Shown here in pieces: positions 52,859 to 63,637 of a stretch of 64,000 bases of DNA; position 1 is the stretch's first letter; each line of letters begins with the position of its first letter. The DNA is from Terasakiella magnetica. GTDB lineage: Bacteria; Pseudomonadota; Alphaproteobacteria; Rhodospirillales; Magnetospirillaceae. The stretch is from the NCBI GenBank assembly GCA_902729415.1, contig CACVCF010000001.1, forward strand, positions 186,001 to 250,000, given 5' to 3'. The position numbers were made by a program, and so were the translations under genes. The notes under the pieces were generated by a model that had not been told where the DNA came from, ran no database searches, and worked only from the letters and a program-made list of their open reading frames with translations.

Positions 52859-54464
52859 CACCACTCCGCGCCCGGTGGTGGGGCGCAAATTGCCGCGATG
52901 GCGGCCGCTGGCCTCACCCCTCACCCGCCGCATTCTTGCCGTCAACCTACTGGCGCCGGTGGTGCTTGTGGTGGGGCTGTTCTACCTCGATCATTACCAG
53001 CAGGCCCTGATCCGCACCGAGTTGGAGGGCCTCGGCATCCACACCGAGATGGTGGCCGCCGCCATCGCCGAAGGTGCCGTCTACGAGGAAGAGCGCGGCA
53101 GCCTTGAACTCAATCACGCCGTGGCGCAGCAGATGCTGCGGCGGCTGGCTGAACCCGCCAAGCTGCGTGCCCGGCTGTTCGGCCCGGTGGGCGAGCTGGC
53201 CGCCGATTCCCGCCACCGCCCCGGCGCCGCCGAGCGGGTCCACGTGGAAGAACTGCCCGCCCCCAAGATTCCGCGCTGGACCGACCGGCTGCGCCTGTGG
53301 TGGGACCGGGCCACCCACTGGATTCCCACCGATTCGGCATTACCTCTCCATAAGGAATTCAGCCACCCCCGCGCCAACGACTACCCCGAGGTCATGAACG
53401 CCATGGCCGGGCGCCGCGACTGGGCCATCCGGGTGCGCAAGACCGGCGGCTTGGTGCTGACGGTGGCGGTGCCGGTGCAGCATTACAAGCAGGTGGTGGG
53501 CGCGCTGCAGATCACCGCCGACGGCACCAATATCGCCCGCTCGCTGTTCCAGGTGCGCGTCGCCATCTTGGAGGTGTTCGCCCTGTCGCTGGCGCTGACC
53601 ATCGCCGTGTCGCTCTATATGGCCCGCACCATCGCCCGCCCCATCCGCCGCCTGGCCCTGGCCGCCGAGCGGGTCCGCCACGGCAAAGGCCGCAGTCAGG
53701 CTATCCCCGACATGTCGCGCCGCAAGGATGAGATCGGCGAGCTGTCGGTGGCGCTGAAGGAAATGACCGAGGCACTGTGGCGGCGCATGGATGCTATCGA
53801 GGCCTTTGCCGCCGATGTCGCCCACGAGATCAAGAATCCGCTGACCTCGCTGCGCTCGGCGGTGGAGACCGCAGTGCGGATCGAAAACCCCGAGCAGCAG
53901 CGCCGTCTGATGGCCATCATCTTAGACGATGTCGGACGCCTCAACCGCCTGATCAGCGACATCTCCGACGCATCGCGCATTGATGCCGAAATGTCGCGCC
54001 TGGAGACCGAGCCGGTGGCGGTGGCCGCCTTGCTGACCTCGCTGGCCGAGGTCTATCGCGCCACCACTCCTGAGAAAACCGTCACCTTCACCCTCGACCT
54101 GCCCCAGGACGATCCCCTGGAGGTTCAAGGCGTCGAGCCCCGGCTGGTGCAGGTGCTGCGCAACCTGATCGGCAACGCCCTGTCCTTCAGCCCGCCGGGC
54201 GGCGTCATCGCCCTTGGCGCCCGGCGGCTGGACGGCCATATCCGCATCCAGGTGGACGACGACGGCCCCGGTATTCCCGCCAACAAGCTGGACGCGGTCT
54301 TCGACCGTTTCTACTCCGAGCGGCCGGAAGGCGAGAAGTTCGGCACCCATTCCGGCCTGGGTCTGTCGATCTCGCGCCAGATCATCGAGGCCCATGGCGG
54401 CATCATCCGCGCCGAGAACCGCGCAACCGGCGGCGCCCGCTTCATCATCGAACTTCTGGCCTGA
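52851..54464 (+). CDS. chvG: ChvG-type sensor histidine kinase
   Basis: 537 residues. Membrane helix about 26-47, periplasmic domain about 48-225, second helix about 235-255, HAMP, HisKA with the phosphorylated histidine in [20 protein letters not shown], and HATPase ([54 protein letters not shown]). ATG 52851 is internal to chvI by 8 bases. In many relatives hprK follows; here a repeat, two hairpins and the flagellar genes follow instead. Confidence 0.92.
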   Translation: MTDTTPRPVVGRKLPRWRPLASPLTRRILAVNLLAPVVLVVGLFYLDHYQQALIRTELEGLGIHTEMVAAAIAEGAVYEEERGSLELNHAVAQQMLRRLAEPAKLRARLFGPVGELAADSRHRPGAAERVHVEELPAPKIPRWTDRLRLWWDRATHWIPTDSALPLHKEFSHPRANDYPEVMNAMAGRRDWAIRVRKTGGLVLTVAVPVQHYKQVVGALQITADGTNIARSLFQVRVAILEVFALSLALTIAVSLYMARTIARPIRRLALAAERVRHGKGRSQAIPDMSRRKDEIGELSVALKEMTEALWRRMDAIEAFAADVAHEIKNPLTSLRSAVETAVRIENPEQQRRLMAIILDDVGRLNRLISDISDASRIDAEMSRLETEPVAVAALLTSLAEVYRATTPEKTVTFTLDLPQDDPLEVQGVEPRLVQVLRNLIGNALSFSPPGGVIALGARRLDGHIRIQVDDDGPGIPANKLDAVFDRFYSERPEGEKFGTHSGLGLSISRQIIEAHGGIIRAENRATGGARFIIELLA

Positions 54465-54467
54465 TAC

Positions 54468-54536
54468 CAAGGGGCCGCGCGCCTTGTGGCGCGGGAGGCA
54501 AGGGATTCGGAGAATCCCGCCCGCCGCTTGAGGGGC
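54468..54536 (+). repeat. Dispersed two-hairpin repeat, copy C
   Basis: CCAAGGGGC then hairpin CGCGCC-ttgt-GGCGCG, GGAGGCAA, hairpin GGGATTC-gga-GAATCCC, then GCCCGCCGCTTGAGGGGC. Hairpin 2 differs from copy D by a paired change (T/A for G/C). Located right after the chvG stop; no start codon follows. Confidence 0.8.
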
Positions 54537-54561
54537 TCGGTGATCGGTTCCGATCACCGAG
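54536..54561. other. Perfect 10-base inverted repeat after chvG
   Basis: CTCGGTGATC-ggttcc-GATCACCGAG directly after repeat copy C. No T-run; together with the next hairpin it separates chvG and flgE transcription. Confidence 0.6.
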
Positions 54562-54577
54562 ATTTGGTATGAAAAAC

Positions 54578-54618
54578 CAAAAGCCCGACCGCCTTTCTGG
54601 CGGCCGGGCTTTCCTCGG
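54578..54618. terminator. Bidirectional terminator between chvG and flgE
   Basis: Stem AAAGCCCG-a-CCGCC / GGCGG-c-CGGGCTTT with loop TTTCT. On the plus strand it is followed by TTTCC; on the minus strand by a T-rich stretch (TTTTGGTTTTT-like complement of AAAAACCAAAA). Serves both convergent genes. Confidence 0.8.
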
Positions 54619-54646
54619 ATCAGGAGGAGATGGCTTGACTTAGGCC

Positions 54647-57166
54647 TTAACGCTTGATCTGCACCAGTTCATCCAGCATCTGGTCGGCGGTGGTGATGAC
54701 CTTGGCCGCCGCCGAATAGGCGCGCTGGGTCACGATCATGGTGGTGAACTCGGTACCGATATCGACCGTGGACGATTCCAGTGACCCGGAATTGACCGAG
54801 GCCGAGCCCGCCTCACCGGCGGCGCGCAGGGTATAGGTGCCCGACACGTTGGTCTCGATCCAGGTGTTGCCGGTCAGGCCTTCCATGCCGTTGGCATTGG
54901 TGAAGGTAGCGACCGGGATCTGGAACACCGGGCGGCGGACACCGTTGTCGAACAAGGCGGTGACCACACCGTCCGACCCCACCGACACGCCGGTGAAGTT
55001 ACCGAACTTGGCGCCGTTCTGGCTCATATAGGCCAGCGAGTAATTACCGCCCAACTGGGTCATGCCATCGGCCTGCGAGGTGTTGCCGACGAACCAGCTC
55101 ATACGCTGGTCGGCGCCGGTGCCGTTGGGAACCGTGGTCTGGCTTTGGGCGCCGTTGGCCCACACGATGGACATCTTGCCGACATTGATGCTCTGCGGCG
55201 TACCATCGCCGTTGAACTTGATGGCGGGAGAGGTTCCGGCGGCGATGGCGCTGAGGGTGAACTTGCCATCGACGGTATCCACCGACGGAATGGCGGTGCT
55301 CCAGTTGCGGGCCTGGGACTGGGTGATCGAGGTGCCCATGGCGGTATTGACGCCGGTGGTGCCGCAATTGATCGCCACGGCCTGGCCGCCCACCTGCTGG
55401 ACGACTTCCACCGTACCGCCATTGGCGCGGAACAGCGGCAGGGTATTGCCCGCCGTCACCAGGGTAGCGGTCAGGGCGGTGTTGTTACCGGCGGCCATAT
55501 CCCAGTTCTTGGGGTTGCGCAGGGCCTGGGCCACCAGGGTGGCGACGTCGGACCCCGACGAATAGTTGGTGTTGTTGAGATTGATGACGATTTCGTGATT
55601 GGCGCCGGGAGTGATGCCGCCGGTGGTGTCGAAATAGACGTTCATGGTGTTGCCGCCGACGGTGAGCGAGAAGCTCTTGCCGTTCATGGCCTGAATGTCG
55701 GCGTGGGACGAGGCGGTGAAGTCAAGACGGGCCTGGCTGCCATAGACGTTGCCACTGGCGTCGAGCACATCCATCTGAGCCGCGCCCGACGGCGGCTGGA
55801 TGCCGCGCTGGTCCTGGAACGGCGCCGTGCCGGTGGTGATGTAATCGACCGGGCTGACGGTGATGGTGGTGGCAGTGGTGGCGGTCACCTTGTAATAGCC
55901 GGTATTGGCGATGGTGCTGGCGTTGTTGCTGACCTGGATGAAGTCGCCGGCATTATAGGTGTGGGTGGCGCCGGCGCCGAAATCGATCAGGCCGGCGGCG
56001 CCGCCGAAGGTGGTGGTGGCGAAGGTCGAGCTGCTGCCGTTGGTGGTGATGGTGGCGCCGGTGGAAGCCTGGACCGAAATGGCCGGGGTCGATTGCAGGG
56101 TGTTGGTGACCAGCCAGTCGCCGTTGTTGTTGGTGGCGGTGCCGGACGCCCCGGAGATATTGAGCACGGTGCCGATGGGCAGGGCGGTGGCGGTCACCGC
56201 CGCGGGGGTCGGGGTGTCGAAGGTGATGACGCCGGTCCCGGCGAAGAAGCCCATGGAATTGGCCGCGGGCGTATTATTGAGGATGGTGCTGACACCGCCG
56301 GTGGTGTTACCGGCGGCGCTGCCGGAGATCTTCAGCGTGGCGGTGTTGTTCTGGGACGTACTGGTCATGGTACGGCTGACGCTGTAGAAATTGCTCTTGT
56401 TCTGCACGTCCCACTGGTTGGCGTTGGTCTTCATCCAGTTGATGTTGAACGTGTGGGTATCGCCCAGCGAGTCATAGATCAGGGCGCTGGTCTGATGATA
56501 GCCGCTGGAAGACGTCTGCGCCGGATTATAGATGGTATCGCCGGACGGAAGGTTGGCACCCATCTTGATCTGGGTGGTCTGGTCGGCGGTGCCGCCGATG
56601 GTCTTCAGATTCAGCGACTTCACTTCCTGCGGATTGATGATGTTCTGGTTGCAGTAGTGATACTGGCCCGTGGAGTCCTTGTAGGCCTTCATATAGGTGT
56701 TGCCGTCGATGGTGGTCTCGGTCGGCTTGGCGGAATTGTTGTTGTTGGTGGGAGCCAACGGCCAGCCCTGGACATAAAAGCCCGAGACATTCTGGAGATA
56801 GCCCTGCTTGTCCACCTTGAACGAACCGGCGCGGGTATAGGCGAAGCGCCCGGTGCCCGAAACCGCGGAATTGGGGTCGGTGTTGACCACGAACATACCC
56901 TGGCCCGACAGCGCCAGATCGGTGGTGCTGGTGGTCGATTGCAGCAGGCCCTGGCTGTCGATGGCCCCGCGCGGCTTGGACTGCACACCGCCGGGCGAAT
57001 ATTCCGTCGCCGAGGTCTGCTTGGTGACCAGGGTCTGGAAGTTCACCTGGGCGCCCTTATAGCCCACGGTATTGACGTTGGTGATGTTGTCCGAGATGGC
57101 GCCCATGGCACTGGATTGAGCCGCCAGGCCAGAGACACCCGAGAACAATGCGCCGTATAAGCTCAT
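54647..57166 (-). CDS. flgE: Flagellar hook protein FlgE with large insertion
   Basis: 839 residues, about twice the E. coli length. N-terminal D0 helix MSLYGALFSGVSGLAAQSSA with ISDNITNVNTVGYKGA, and C-terminal D0/Dc helix ESSTVDIGTEFTTMIVTQRA with KVITTADQMLDELVQIKR. The added sequence (about residues 250-460 and 480-620) is rich in Thr, Ala, Gly and Asn with few charges and would form extra surface domains on the hook. Polymerises outside the cell; assembled with FlgD and length-controlled by FliK encoded just upstream. Confidence 0.93.
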   Translation of the reverse strand: MSLYGALFSGVSGLAAQSSAMGAISDNITNVNTVGYKGAQVNFQTLVTKQTSATEYSPGGVQSKPRGAIDSQGLLQSTTSTTDLALSGQGMFVVNTDPNSAVSGTGRFAYTRAGSFKVDKQGYLQNVSGFYVQGWPLAPTNNNNSAKPTETTIDGNTYMKAYKDSTGQYHYCNQNIINPQEVKSLNLKTIGGTADQTTQIKMGANLPSGDTIYNPAQTSSSGYHQTSALIYDSLGDTHTFNINWMKTNANQWDVQNKSNFYSVSRTMTSTSQNNTATLKISGSAAGNTTGGVSTILNNTPAANSMGFFAGTGVITFDTPTPAAVTATALPIGTVLNISGASGTATNNNGDWLVTNTLQSTPAISVQASTGATITTNGSSSTFATTTFGGAAGLIDFGAGATHTYNAGDFIQVSNNASTIANTGYYKVTATTATTITVSPVDYITTGTAPFQDQRGIQPPSGAAQMDVLDASGNVYGSQARLDFTASSHADIQAMNGKSFSLTVGGNTMNVYFDTTGGITPGANHEIVINLNNTNYSSGSDVATLVAQALRNPKNWDMAAGNNTALTATLVTAGNTLPLFRANGGTVEVVQQVGGQAVAINCGTTGVNTAMGTSITQSQARNWSTAIPSVDTVDGKFTLSAIAAGTSPAIKFNGDGTPQSINVGKMSIVWANGAQSQTTVPNGTGADQRMSWFVGNTSQADGMTQLGGNYSLAYMSQNGAKFGNFTGVSVGSDGVVTALFDNGVRRPVFQIPVATFTNANGMEGLTGNTWIETNVSGTYTLRAAGEAGSASVNSGSLESSTVDIGTEFTTMIVTQRAYSAAAKVITTADQMLDELVQIKR

Positions 57167-57181
57167 GCTATCCTCCTGATC

Positions 57182-57991
57182 CTAATTGCCGGACGTGGCG
57201 CTTTGCGCCGCCGCGGCGGCCGCCTGATAGGCGGCAAGCTGTTGCTGGTAGGCGGCAAGCTGCTGCTGGAGCCCCGCCGACGCGGTGTCCTTGACAGTCA
57301 AAATCTTGTCCAATCCGATGCCGATATCGCCCATTTTGAGCTGGGTGCCGTTGGTGGCGTCGTTGGCGACGTCGGTAACGCGGCCATAGGCGGTCTGGGC
57401 GACGGTCAGGCTGGCGCCGTCGGCGCCGGTGGCCGTCACTTCGACGCTGTACTTGCCGTCCTTCAACTGGGTGCCGCTGTCGTCCTTGCCGTCCCAGGTC
57501 ATCTCATGACGGCCGGTGCTGGGGTCTGCGTTGGGCAGGGTGGCGACGATGCGGCCCGACGAGTCCTTGACCGAAACGGTCATGGCCGAAGCCACCGACG
57601 GCAGGGTGTAGGAGAACCCGGCTTGTCCATCTTGCAGCGCCATGGTGCCGCCCGCCGTTTCCACCGTCTGGCCCAGATAGGGAATGGCCGACGAGGTCAG
57701 GTTGGTCTTCTGGAGGCCGATCAGAGTCTCCAAATTGGAATTGGCGTTGATCTGCTGTTCGACGCTGGAGAACTGGACCAGCTGGTTGGTGAACTGGGTC
57801 GAGTCCATGGGCGACAGCGGATCCTGGTGCTTCAACTGGGTGGTCAGCATGTTCAAGAAGGTGTTGAAATTGGTCCCGAGGGTGGCCTTGGAGGTCGCCG
57901 ACTTGCTGGTCGAAGCCGCGGCACCCGTGGAATTGGCCATGGTGTCGATTGCGGCTGTATTGGCCCCGGCGCCTGTGACTGCGGTTGTCAT
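57182..57991 (-). CDS. flgD: Flagellar hook capping protein
   Basis: 269 residues. Scaffold that caps hook growth. N-terminal FlgD motif FLNMLTTQLKHQDPLSPMDS then TQFTNQLVQFSSVEQQI; Tudor/FnIII-like C-terminal part with SGRIVATLPNADPSTGRHEM. The extreme C terminus has a 7-residue repeat QQLAAYQ-QQLAAYQ followed by an Ala run, unusual for FlgD. Between fliK (12 bases) and flgE (15 bases), in the usual order. Confidence 0.93.
   Translation of the reverse strand: MTTAVTGAGANTAAIDTMANSTGAAASTSKSATSKATLGTNFNTFLNMLTTQLKHQDPLSPMDSTQFTNQLVQFSSVEQQINANSNLETLIGLQKTNLTSSAIPYLGQTVETAGGTMALQDGQAGFSYTLPSVASAMTVSVKDSSGRIVATLPNADPSTGRHEMTWDGKDDSGTQLKDGKYSVEVTATGADGASLTVAQTAYGRVTDVANDATNGTQLKMGDIGIGLDKILTVKDTASAGLQQQLAAYQQQLAAYQAAAAAAQSATSGN
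57228..57269 (-). repeat. 21-base tandem repeat in the 3' end of flgD
   Basis: Two copies of TAGGCGGCAAGCTG(C/T)TGCTGG (plus strand), encoding the duplicated heptad LAAYQQQ. In frame, so it changes only tail length. Confidence 0.8.
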
Positions 57992-58003
57992 CTCACATCC
58001 TCC

Positions 58004-59803
58004 TCAGACCGAGATATCGACGCCGGAGCGGCCGCCAAGGCTGCGCTGGGCGCTGCCCTGAACCGATCCTGCGGCACGCAAGGATTCGTCGCCTGCCGTG
58101 TGGGCGCGGCCACGGCTACGGCCCGACCGGCCCTGATTGTTACCGCGATCGGCGTTTTGCTGGTGTTCGCCGCCACGCAGGGAGAAGCTGGTGGACCCGG
58201 CTTCGGGTTTCAGCCCCGCATCCTCAAGCGCCTTTTCCAGGCCCTTGGCGTCCTTTTGCAGCATGGCGAGGGTCTCGGGCTTGTCGGCGCTGACGGTGGC
58301 GGTGACGCGGCCGTCGGAGGCAACCTCAAGCTTGACCTCGATCTTGCCCAGCTCGTACGGCTTCAACTGGATCTTGACCATGTCGTTGCCGTCCTTGACC
58401 GCCTTATCGATCTGGACGGTGACCTGTTCCATCACCTGCTGCGCCACCAAGGTGCGCGGCGTGCGCGGTGCCTGGGATGCGACCGAAGCGCTGGCCTTGT
58501 CGGTGGCTTGCGGGCCGGAGACAGCCCCCAGCCCCGCCACCGGACGCATCTCGGGAGCGGCGGCATCGGCCTGGTTGCTGGCTTCCAGCTGGGCGGCGAG
58601 AATGGCGGTGAACGGCTTGGCCTCGGTCTCGGTGCTTTGAGTCAGCTGGGCGCTGGCATCGGCCACCGGCTGCAACGAGATGGCGGCGTCCTGGTTCTGC
58701 CCACCCTGGTTCGGGGTGTTCTGACCAAAGCCCTGGTTCTGATGAGCGCCATCTTGGACCGCCAGATCCATCTGGGCCAGAACGCCAAGCACCGAGGCGG
58801 ACCCCTGAGACAGGGTATCGCTGGCGGTCTCGGTCACCTGGACCTTCACCTCCACATGGGTGTTGGTGCCCGCCAGCATGGCGGCCATGTCCTGGATCTG
58901 GTTCTGGACCTGATCGGTCTGCTGGGCGGTCTGCTGCTGGGCGTCGGAAGCGGCGATGCCGTGCTGCCCGGCCTTCTTGACCAGGGTGGCGGCCAGCTCC
59001 ATGGCGGCATCCATGGCATCGTCCATGTCGCCCTGTTCCATGTCGTCGACGATGCGGTTTTCCAGGTCGGTGATCTTCTTGCCGTCCTTGCCGCTGGCGA
59101 TCTGCTGGCCCTGGGTGTTCTGGGCCACCGCGCCGGTCTGGCCCTGGCCGATCTGCTCGGCCGCGTTCTGCGCCAGCTGGTTCAGATCGACCGGACCGGC
59201 CTGATCGGCGGCGGCGGTCTGGACCACTGTGATGGTTTCTTCGATGGTGATATCGACCTCGACCTCGATCCGCTCGGGCAGGGCCTCGGGGGTCGCTGTG
59301 ACGGTCTGCTGGGGCTCGGCCTGGGCCTCGGGCTTGGCGGGCTGGTCCTTGTCGTCCTGGGACGAGGCGGAATTGGAGCCGCCGTCATCCGAAGCCGCCG
59401 TCACCGGTGCGTCGTTGTCGGCGGCGGCCTGGGGGGCCGGGGCGGCATCATTGGCCCGTGCAGTGGTGGCGGAGCTGTTGGCCTGACGGGATTTATCCCC
59501 CTTGGTGGTGACGGTACGGGTGTCCTTGGCCGATGGATTGCGGTCGGCGGCGGCATCGTCGCGCATCACCTGGGGCTTGTCGGCCTTGACCTCGACCTTC
59601 ATGCGGGTGACATGGTCGGCCAGGACGGTCTGCCCCGCCGTCGAGCCGCCCAAGGCGGCCTTGTTGGCGAAGCGCTGGGTGGTCTGGTGAAGCAGAGCCA
59701 CGAAGGCATCCTCCACCGAAACGGCGCCCTGCTGCTTATCCTGTGCGGCCGAGGTCATGTTGGCCTCTGGCACCACTCGCTTGTCGATTGATTGCACGGT
59801 CAT
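58004..59803 (-). CDS. fliK: Flagellar hook-length control protein
   Basis: About 599 residues from ATG 59803. Low-complexity Ala/Gln/Asp/Thr-rich N-terminal and central ruler region (about 1-450) and a C-terminal switch domain (about 460-560, DMVKIQLKPYELGKIEVKLE, DKPETLAMLQKDAKGLEKAL) that changes export specificity at FlhB. The C-terminal tail is Arg/Gly rich. The upstream in-frame extension (21 residues) lacks a ribosome site. Repeats of Q/T-rich sequence give the gene an unusual composition, normal for FliK. Confidence 0.88.
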   Translation of the reverse strand: MTVQSIDKRVVPEANMTSAAQDKQQGAVSVEDAFVALLHQTTQRFANKAALGGSTAGQTVLADHVTRMKVEVKADKPQVMRDDAAADRNPSAKDTRTVTTKGDKSRQANSSATTARANDAAPAPQAAADNDAPVTAASDDGGSNSASSQDDKDQPAKPEAQAEPQQTVTATPEALPERIEVEVDITIEETITVVQTAAADQAGPVDLNQLAQNAAEQIGQGQTGAVAQNTQGQQIASGKDGKKITDLENRIVDDMEQGDMDDAMDAAMELAATLVKKAGQHGIAASDAQQQTAQQTDQVQNQIQDMAAMLAGTNTHVEVKVQVTETASDTLSQGSASVLGVLAQMDLAVQDGAHQNQGFGQNTPNQGGQNQDAAISLQPVADASAQLTQSTETEAKPFTAILAAQLEASNQADAAAPEMRPVAGLGAVSGPQATDKASASVASQAPRTPRTLVAQQVMEQVTVQIDKAVKDGNDMVKIQLKPYELGKIEVKLEVASDGRVTATVSADKPETLAMLQKDAKGLEKALEDAGLKPEAGSTSFSLRGGEHQQNADRGNNQGRSGRSRGRAHTAGDESLRAAGSVQGSAQRSLGGRSGVDISV

Positions 59804-59948
59804 GGTCTGTCCCCGCAAATGGGATTGTCTCGCCACTTCCTCAGCAATCGCCGGGCCAGTTGGCATGGCACTGCTTAGTGCGCTGATATTATTGTATTTA
59901 TTATTTTAGAGGCTGCGCCGTCGGGGCGGAAAGACCAGGAGCTGGGGC

Positions 59949-59994
59949 AAAAACTGCCGGGTAGGCAGGAAAAGCCTGCCGGGCTTTTCCCGAT
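59949..59994 (-). terminator. Terminator of the MoCF / small membrane protein unit
   Basis: On the minus strand two hairpins follow the stop at 60002: GGAAAAGC-cnnnnng-GCTTTTCC (59968-59990) and then CTGCC-taccc-GGCAG followed by TTTTT (59949-59968), the latter an intrinsic terminator. Confidence 0.7.
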
Positions 59995-60001
59995 CGCCCT
60001 C

Positions 60002-60268
60002 TCAATACAGATCGTCGTCCCGGTCGTCATAGGGCAGGGTCATGATACCGACGCCCATGGCGACACTGCCGAAGGTGACGATCAACCCGAAGAACATCAG
60101 GGCCACGACCGTGACGGCATGGGGAGACTCCATGATCATGGTGCGGATATGGCTGAGATCGGTGGCCAGGACCATGATGCCGAAGGTCACCCCCGCCGCC
60201 ACCCCATAGACCAGATGCCGGGCCAGAAACTTCAGAGGTTCCTTTTCCTGGGGCGTCATCGGCGTCAC
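60002..60268 (-). CDS. Small two-helix membrane protein of unknown function
   Basis: 88 residues with two membrane segments (about 20-36 and 50-78) and an acidic C terminus DDRDDDLY. Overlaps the upstream MoCF-domain gene by 4 bases (ATGA) and ends at a terminator, so it is the last gene of that unit. I do not recognise the family. Confidence 0.7.
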   Translation of the reverse strand: MTPMTPQEKEPLKFLARHLVYGVAAGVTFGIMVLATDLSHIRTMIMESPHAVTVVALMFFGLIVTFGSVAMGVGIMTLPYDDRDDDLY

Positions 60269-60999
60269 TCGTCGAGAATGGCCGTCCCCAGCGCTGCCGC
60301 CAGGGCACGGACCTGGGCCATCACGTCATCGAGCACAGGGGCGTCGGTGCCGCGCGCCACCACGCTTACCAGCGAGCGCCCCTCGGTGAAGGCGGGATAG
60401 CTGCCGATCTCGACCGCAGGAAAAGCCGCCTGAAGCTCGGACAGCCCGGCGGCAAGGTCGCCTTCCCGCACCACCAGGGTCAGGGAGCGGGAAAGCTGAG
60501 GTGCCCCCCCCCGCAATTGCCCCCGGATGGTGTCAAACATGGCCTGCATGATCCGGGGCACCCCCGCCATGACGAAGACGTTGTCCAGCGTGAAACCGGG
60601 GGCCTGGCTGACCGGATTGTCGATCAGGGTGGCCCCTGCCGGGATATCGGCCATCTTGAGGCGGGCGGCGTTCAAGTCCTCGTCTTTATAGCGCAGCTTC
60701 AGGCATCGCACCGCCTCGGCATTGCGCTCCAGCCGGGCGCCAAAGGCCTGGGCCACCGCCGCCGCCGTAATGTCGTCATGGGTGGGACCGATGCCGCCGG
60801 TGGTAAAGACATAGGTATAAGCGGCCCGAAGCGCGTCGAGAGCGGCGATAATGGCAGCGGTATCGTCTTGCACTACCCGCACTTCGGCCACCGGGATACC
60901 AAGCGCCGCCAATTCGCCGCCCAGGAACGCGACATTGGCATCGCGGGTGCGCCCAGACAGGATTTCATTGCCGATCACCAGGATTGCCGCGTTCACCAT
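60265..60999 (-). CDS. MoCF-domain protein (molybdopterin-binding, CinA N-terminal-like)
   Basis: 244 residues. MoaB/MogA/CinA-N fold: AAILVIGNEILSGRTRDANV at the N terminus and TTGGIGPTHDDITAAAVAQA with the conserved G-G-x-G-P-T-x-D-D motif. The C-terminal deamidase domain of full CinA is missing, so this is the single-domain form found in many alphaproteobacteria, where it is thought to act as a nucleotide-processing (ADP-ribose) or molybdopterin-related enzyme; function is uncertain. ATG 60999 is preceded by GGGAGG six bases upstream; the long upstream frame runs antisense-frame through the DMT gene and is rejected. Confidence 0.82.
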   Translation of the reverse strand: MVNAAILVIGNEILSGRTRDANVAFLGGELAALGIPVAEVRVVQDDTAAIIAALDALRAAYTYVFTTGGIGPTHDDITAAAVAQAFGARLERNAEAVRCLKLRYKDEDLNAARLKMADIPAGATLIDNPVSQAPGFTLDNVFVMAGVPRIMQAMFDTIRGQLRGGAPQLSRSLTLVVREGDLAAGLSELQAAFPAVEIGSYPAFTEGRSLVSVVARGTDAPVLDDVMAQVRALAAALGTAILDE

Positions 61000-61010
61000 G
61001 TTCAGCCTCC

Positions 61011-61903
61011 CTATCCGCGCCGTTGGTTGACCAGCCAGATTCCCGCCGCCACCAGCATCATGGCCAGGATCAGGCGGAGGGTCAGCGCCTCGCCCAGCAG
61101 CAGCGATCCAAAGACCAGCCCGAACAGCGGCGTCAGAAACGAAAATGCCGAAAGCTTGGTGGCGGGATAGCGGCTGATCAGCCAATACCACGCCAGATAG
61201 GAGGCAAAGGCAACCCCGACGATCTGCCAGGCCAGCGAGGCCCAGACCAGCGGACCGGGCTGGGTGAAGCCGGGCTCGCCCAGCGCCCGCGAGGCCAACG
61301 GCAGAACCAGGGCCGAGACGCCCAATTGATAGAACAGCACCTTGTTGGGGCTGACCCGGCTTAACGACGTCACTCGCGCCATCACCGTGGTCATGCCCCA
61401 CATGAGGGCGGCGGCCAGCAGCATGGAATCGCCCAGCAGCTGATCCGCCGAGGGCATGGCGAGATTGTCCGAGAAGGCGGTGACGACGCCGAGAAAGGCC
61501 AGGGCCAGCCCCAGCCCCTGCCGCCGGTTCAGGCGCTCGGCGGGAACCAGCAGATGCATGCCCAGGGCCACCACGAAGGGAGCGACATACAAGAACACCA
61601 CCGCCCGCGACGCGGTGGTATAGACCAGCCCCCAGAAGATCAGGGCGAATTCGCCCGCGAACAGCAGGCCGATCGCCACCCCGGCCTTGGCGGTTCCATC
61701 GGCGCGGAACAGGGGAATCCCCCGCGACGCCGACCACAGCCACAGCAGCACCACCGCGCCGCTTGAGCGCAGCCCCGCCTGCAATACCGGCGAGATTCCG
61801 GCATTGGCAACCTTGGCCGCCACCTGATTGAGCCCCCACAGGCTGCACAGCCCGACCATCACCACCATGGCCAGCGCATCCAGATGCACGGGGCGGTGAT
61901 TGC

Positions 61904-61907
<4 letters not shown>
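61011..61907 (-). CDS. EamA/DMT-superfamily permease
   Basis: 298 residues, about 10 membrane helices in two EamA halves (GLNQVAAKVANAGISPVLQAG in the first, SFLTPLFGLVFGSLLLGEAL near the end). Predicted inner-membrane exporter or importer of small metabolites; substrate unknown. GTG 61907 overlaps the ABC ATPase stop (GTGA); 11 bases separate it from the MoCF gene. It likely shares transcription with the yej genes. Confidence 0.88.
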
Positions 61908-63529
<1,622 letters not shown>

Positions 63530-63551
63530 TCGATCACTCCGAGGCAAGGCC

Positions 63552-63620
63552 AAGGGCCGCCGCGCCTGATGGCGCGTGAGCCAAGGGATGCAGAGGCATC
63601 CCGCCCGGCGTTTGAGGGGC
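63552..63620 (+). repeat. Dispersed two-hairpin repeat, copy D
   Basis: AAGGGCCGC, hairpin CGCGCC-tgat-GGCGCG, TGAGCCAA, hairpin GGGATGC-agag-GCATCCC, then GCCCGGCGTTTGAGGGGC. Opposite in direction to the flanking yejF and yejE genes, so its ribosome-site-like end is not used by them. Confidence 0.85.
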
Positions 63621-63637
63621 AATGAAACAAGCTTTCT

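Noticed and set aside
55145..57160. 671-residue open frame antisense to flgE
   Set aside because: Glycine/valine-rich frame created by the biased composition of flgE on the other strand; no motif or ribosome site. The same applies to long frames antisense to sucA, the hydrogenase-like large subunit and fliK.
59850..59880. Sigma-54-like TTGGCATGGCACTGC upstream of fliK
   Set aside because: The GG-to-GC spacing is one base too short and it lies on the strand opposite to fliK.
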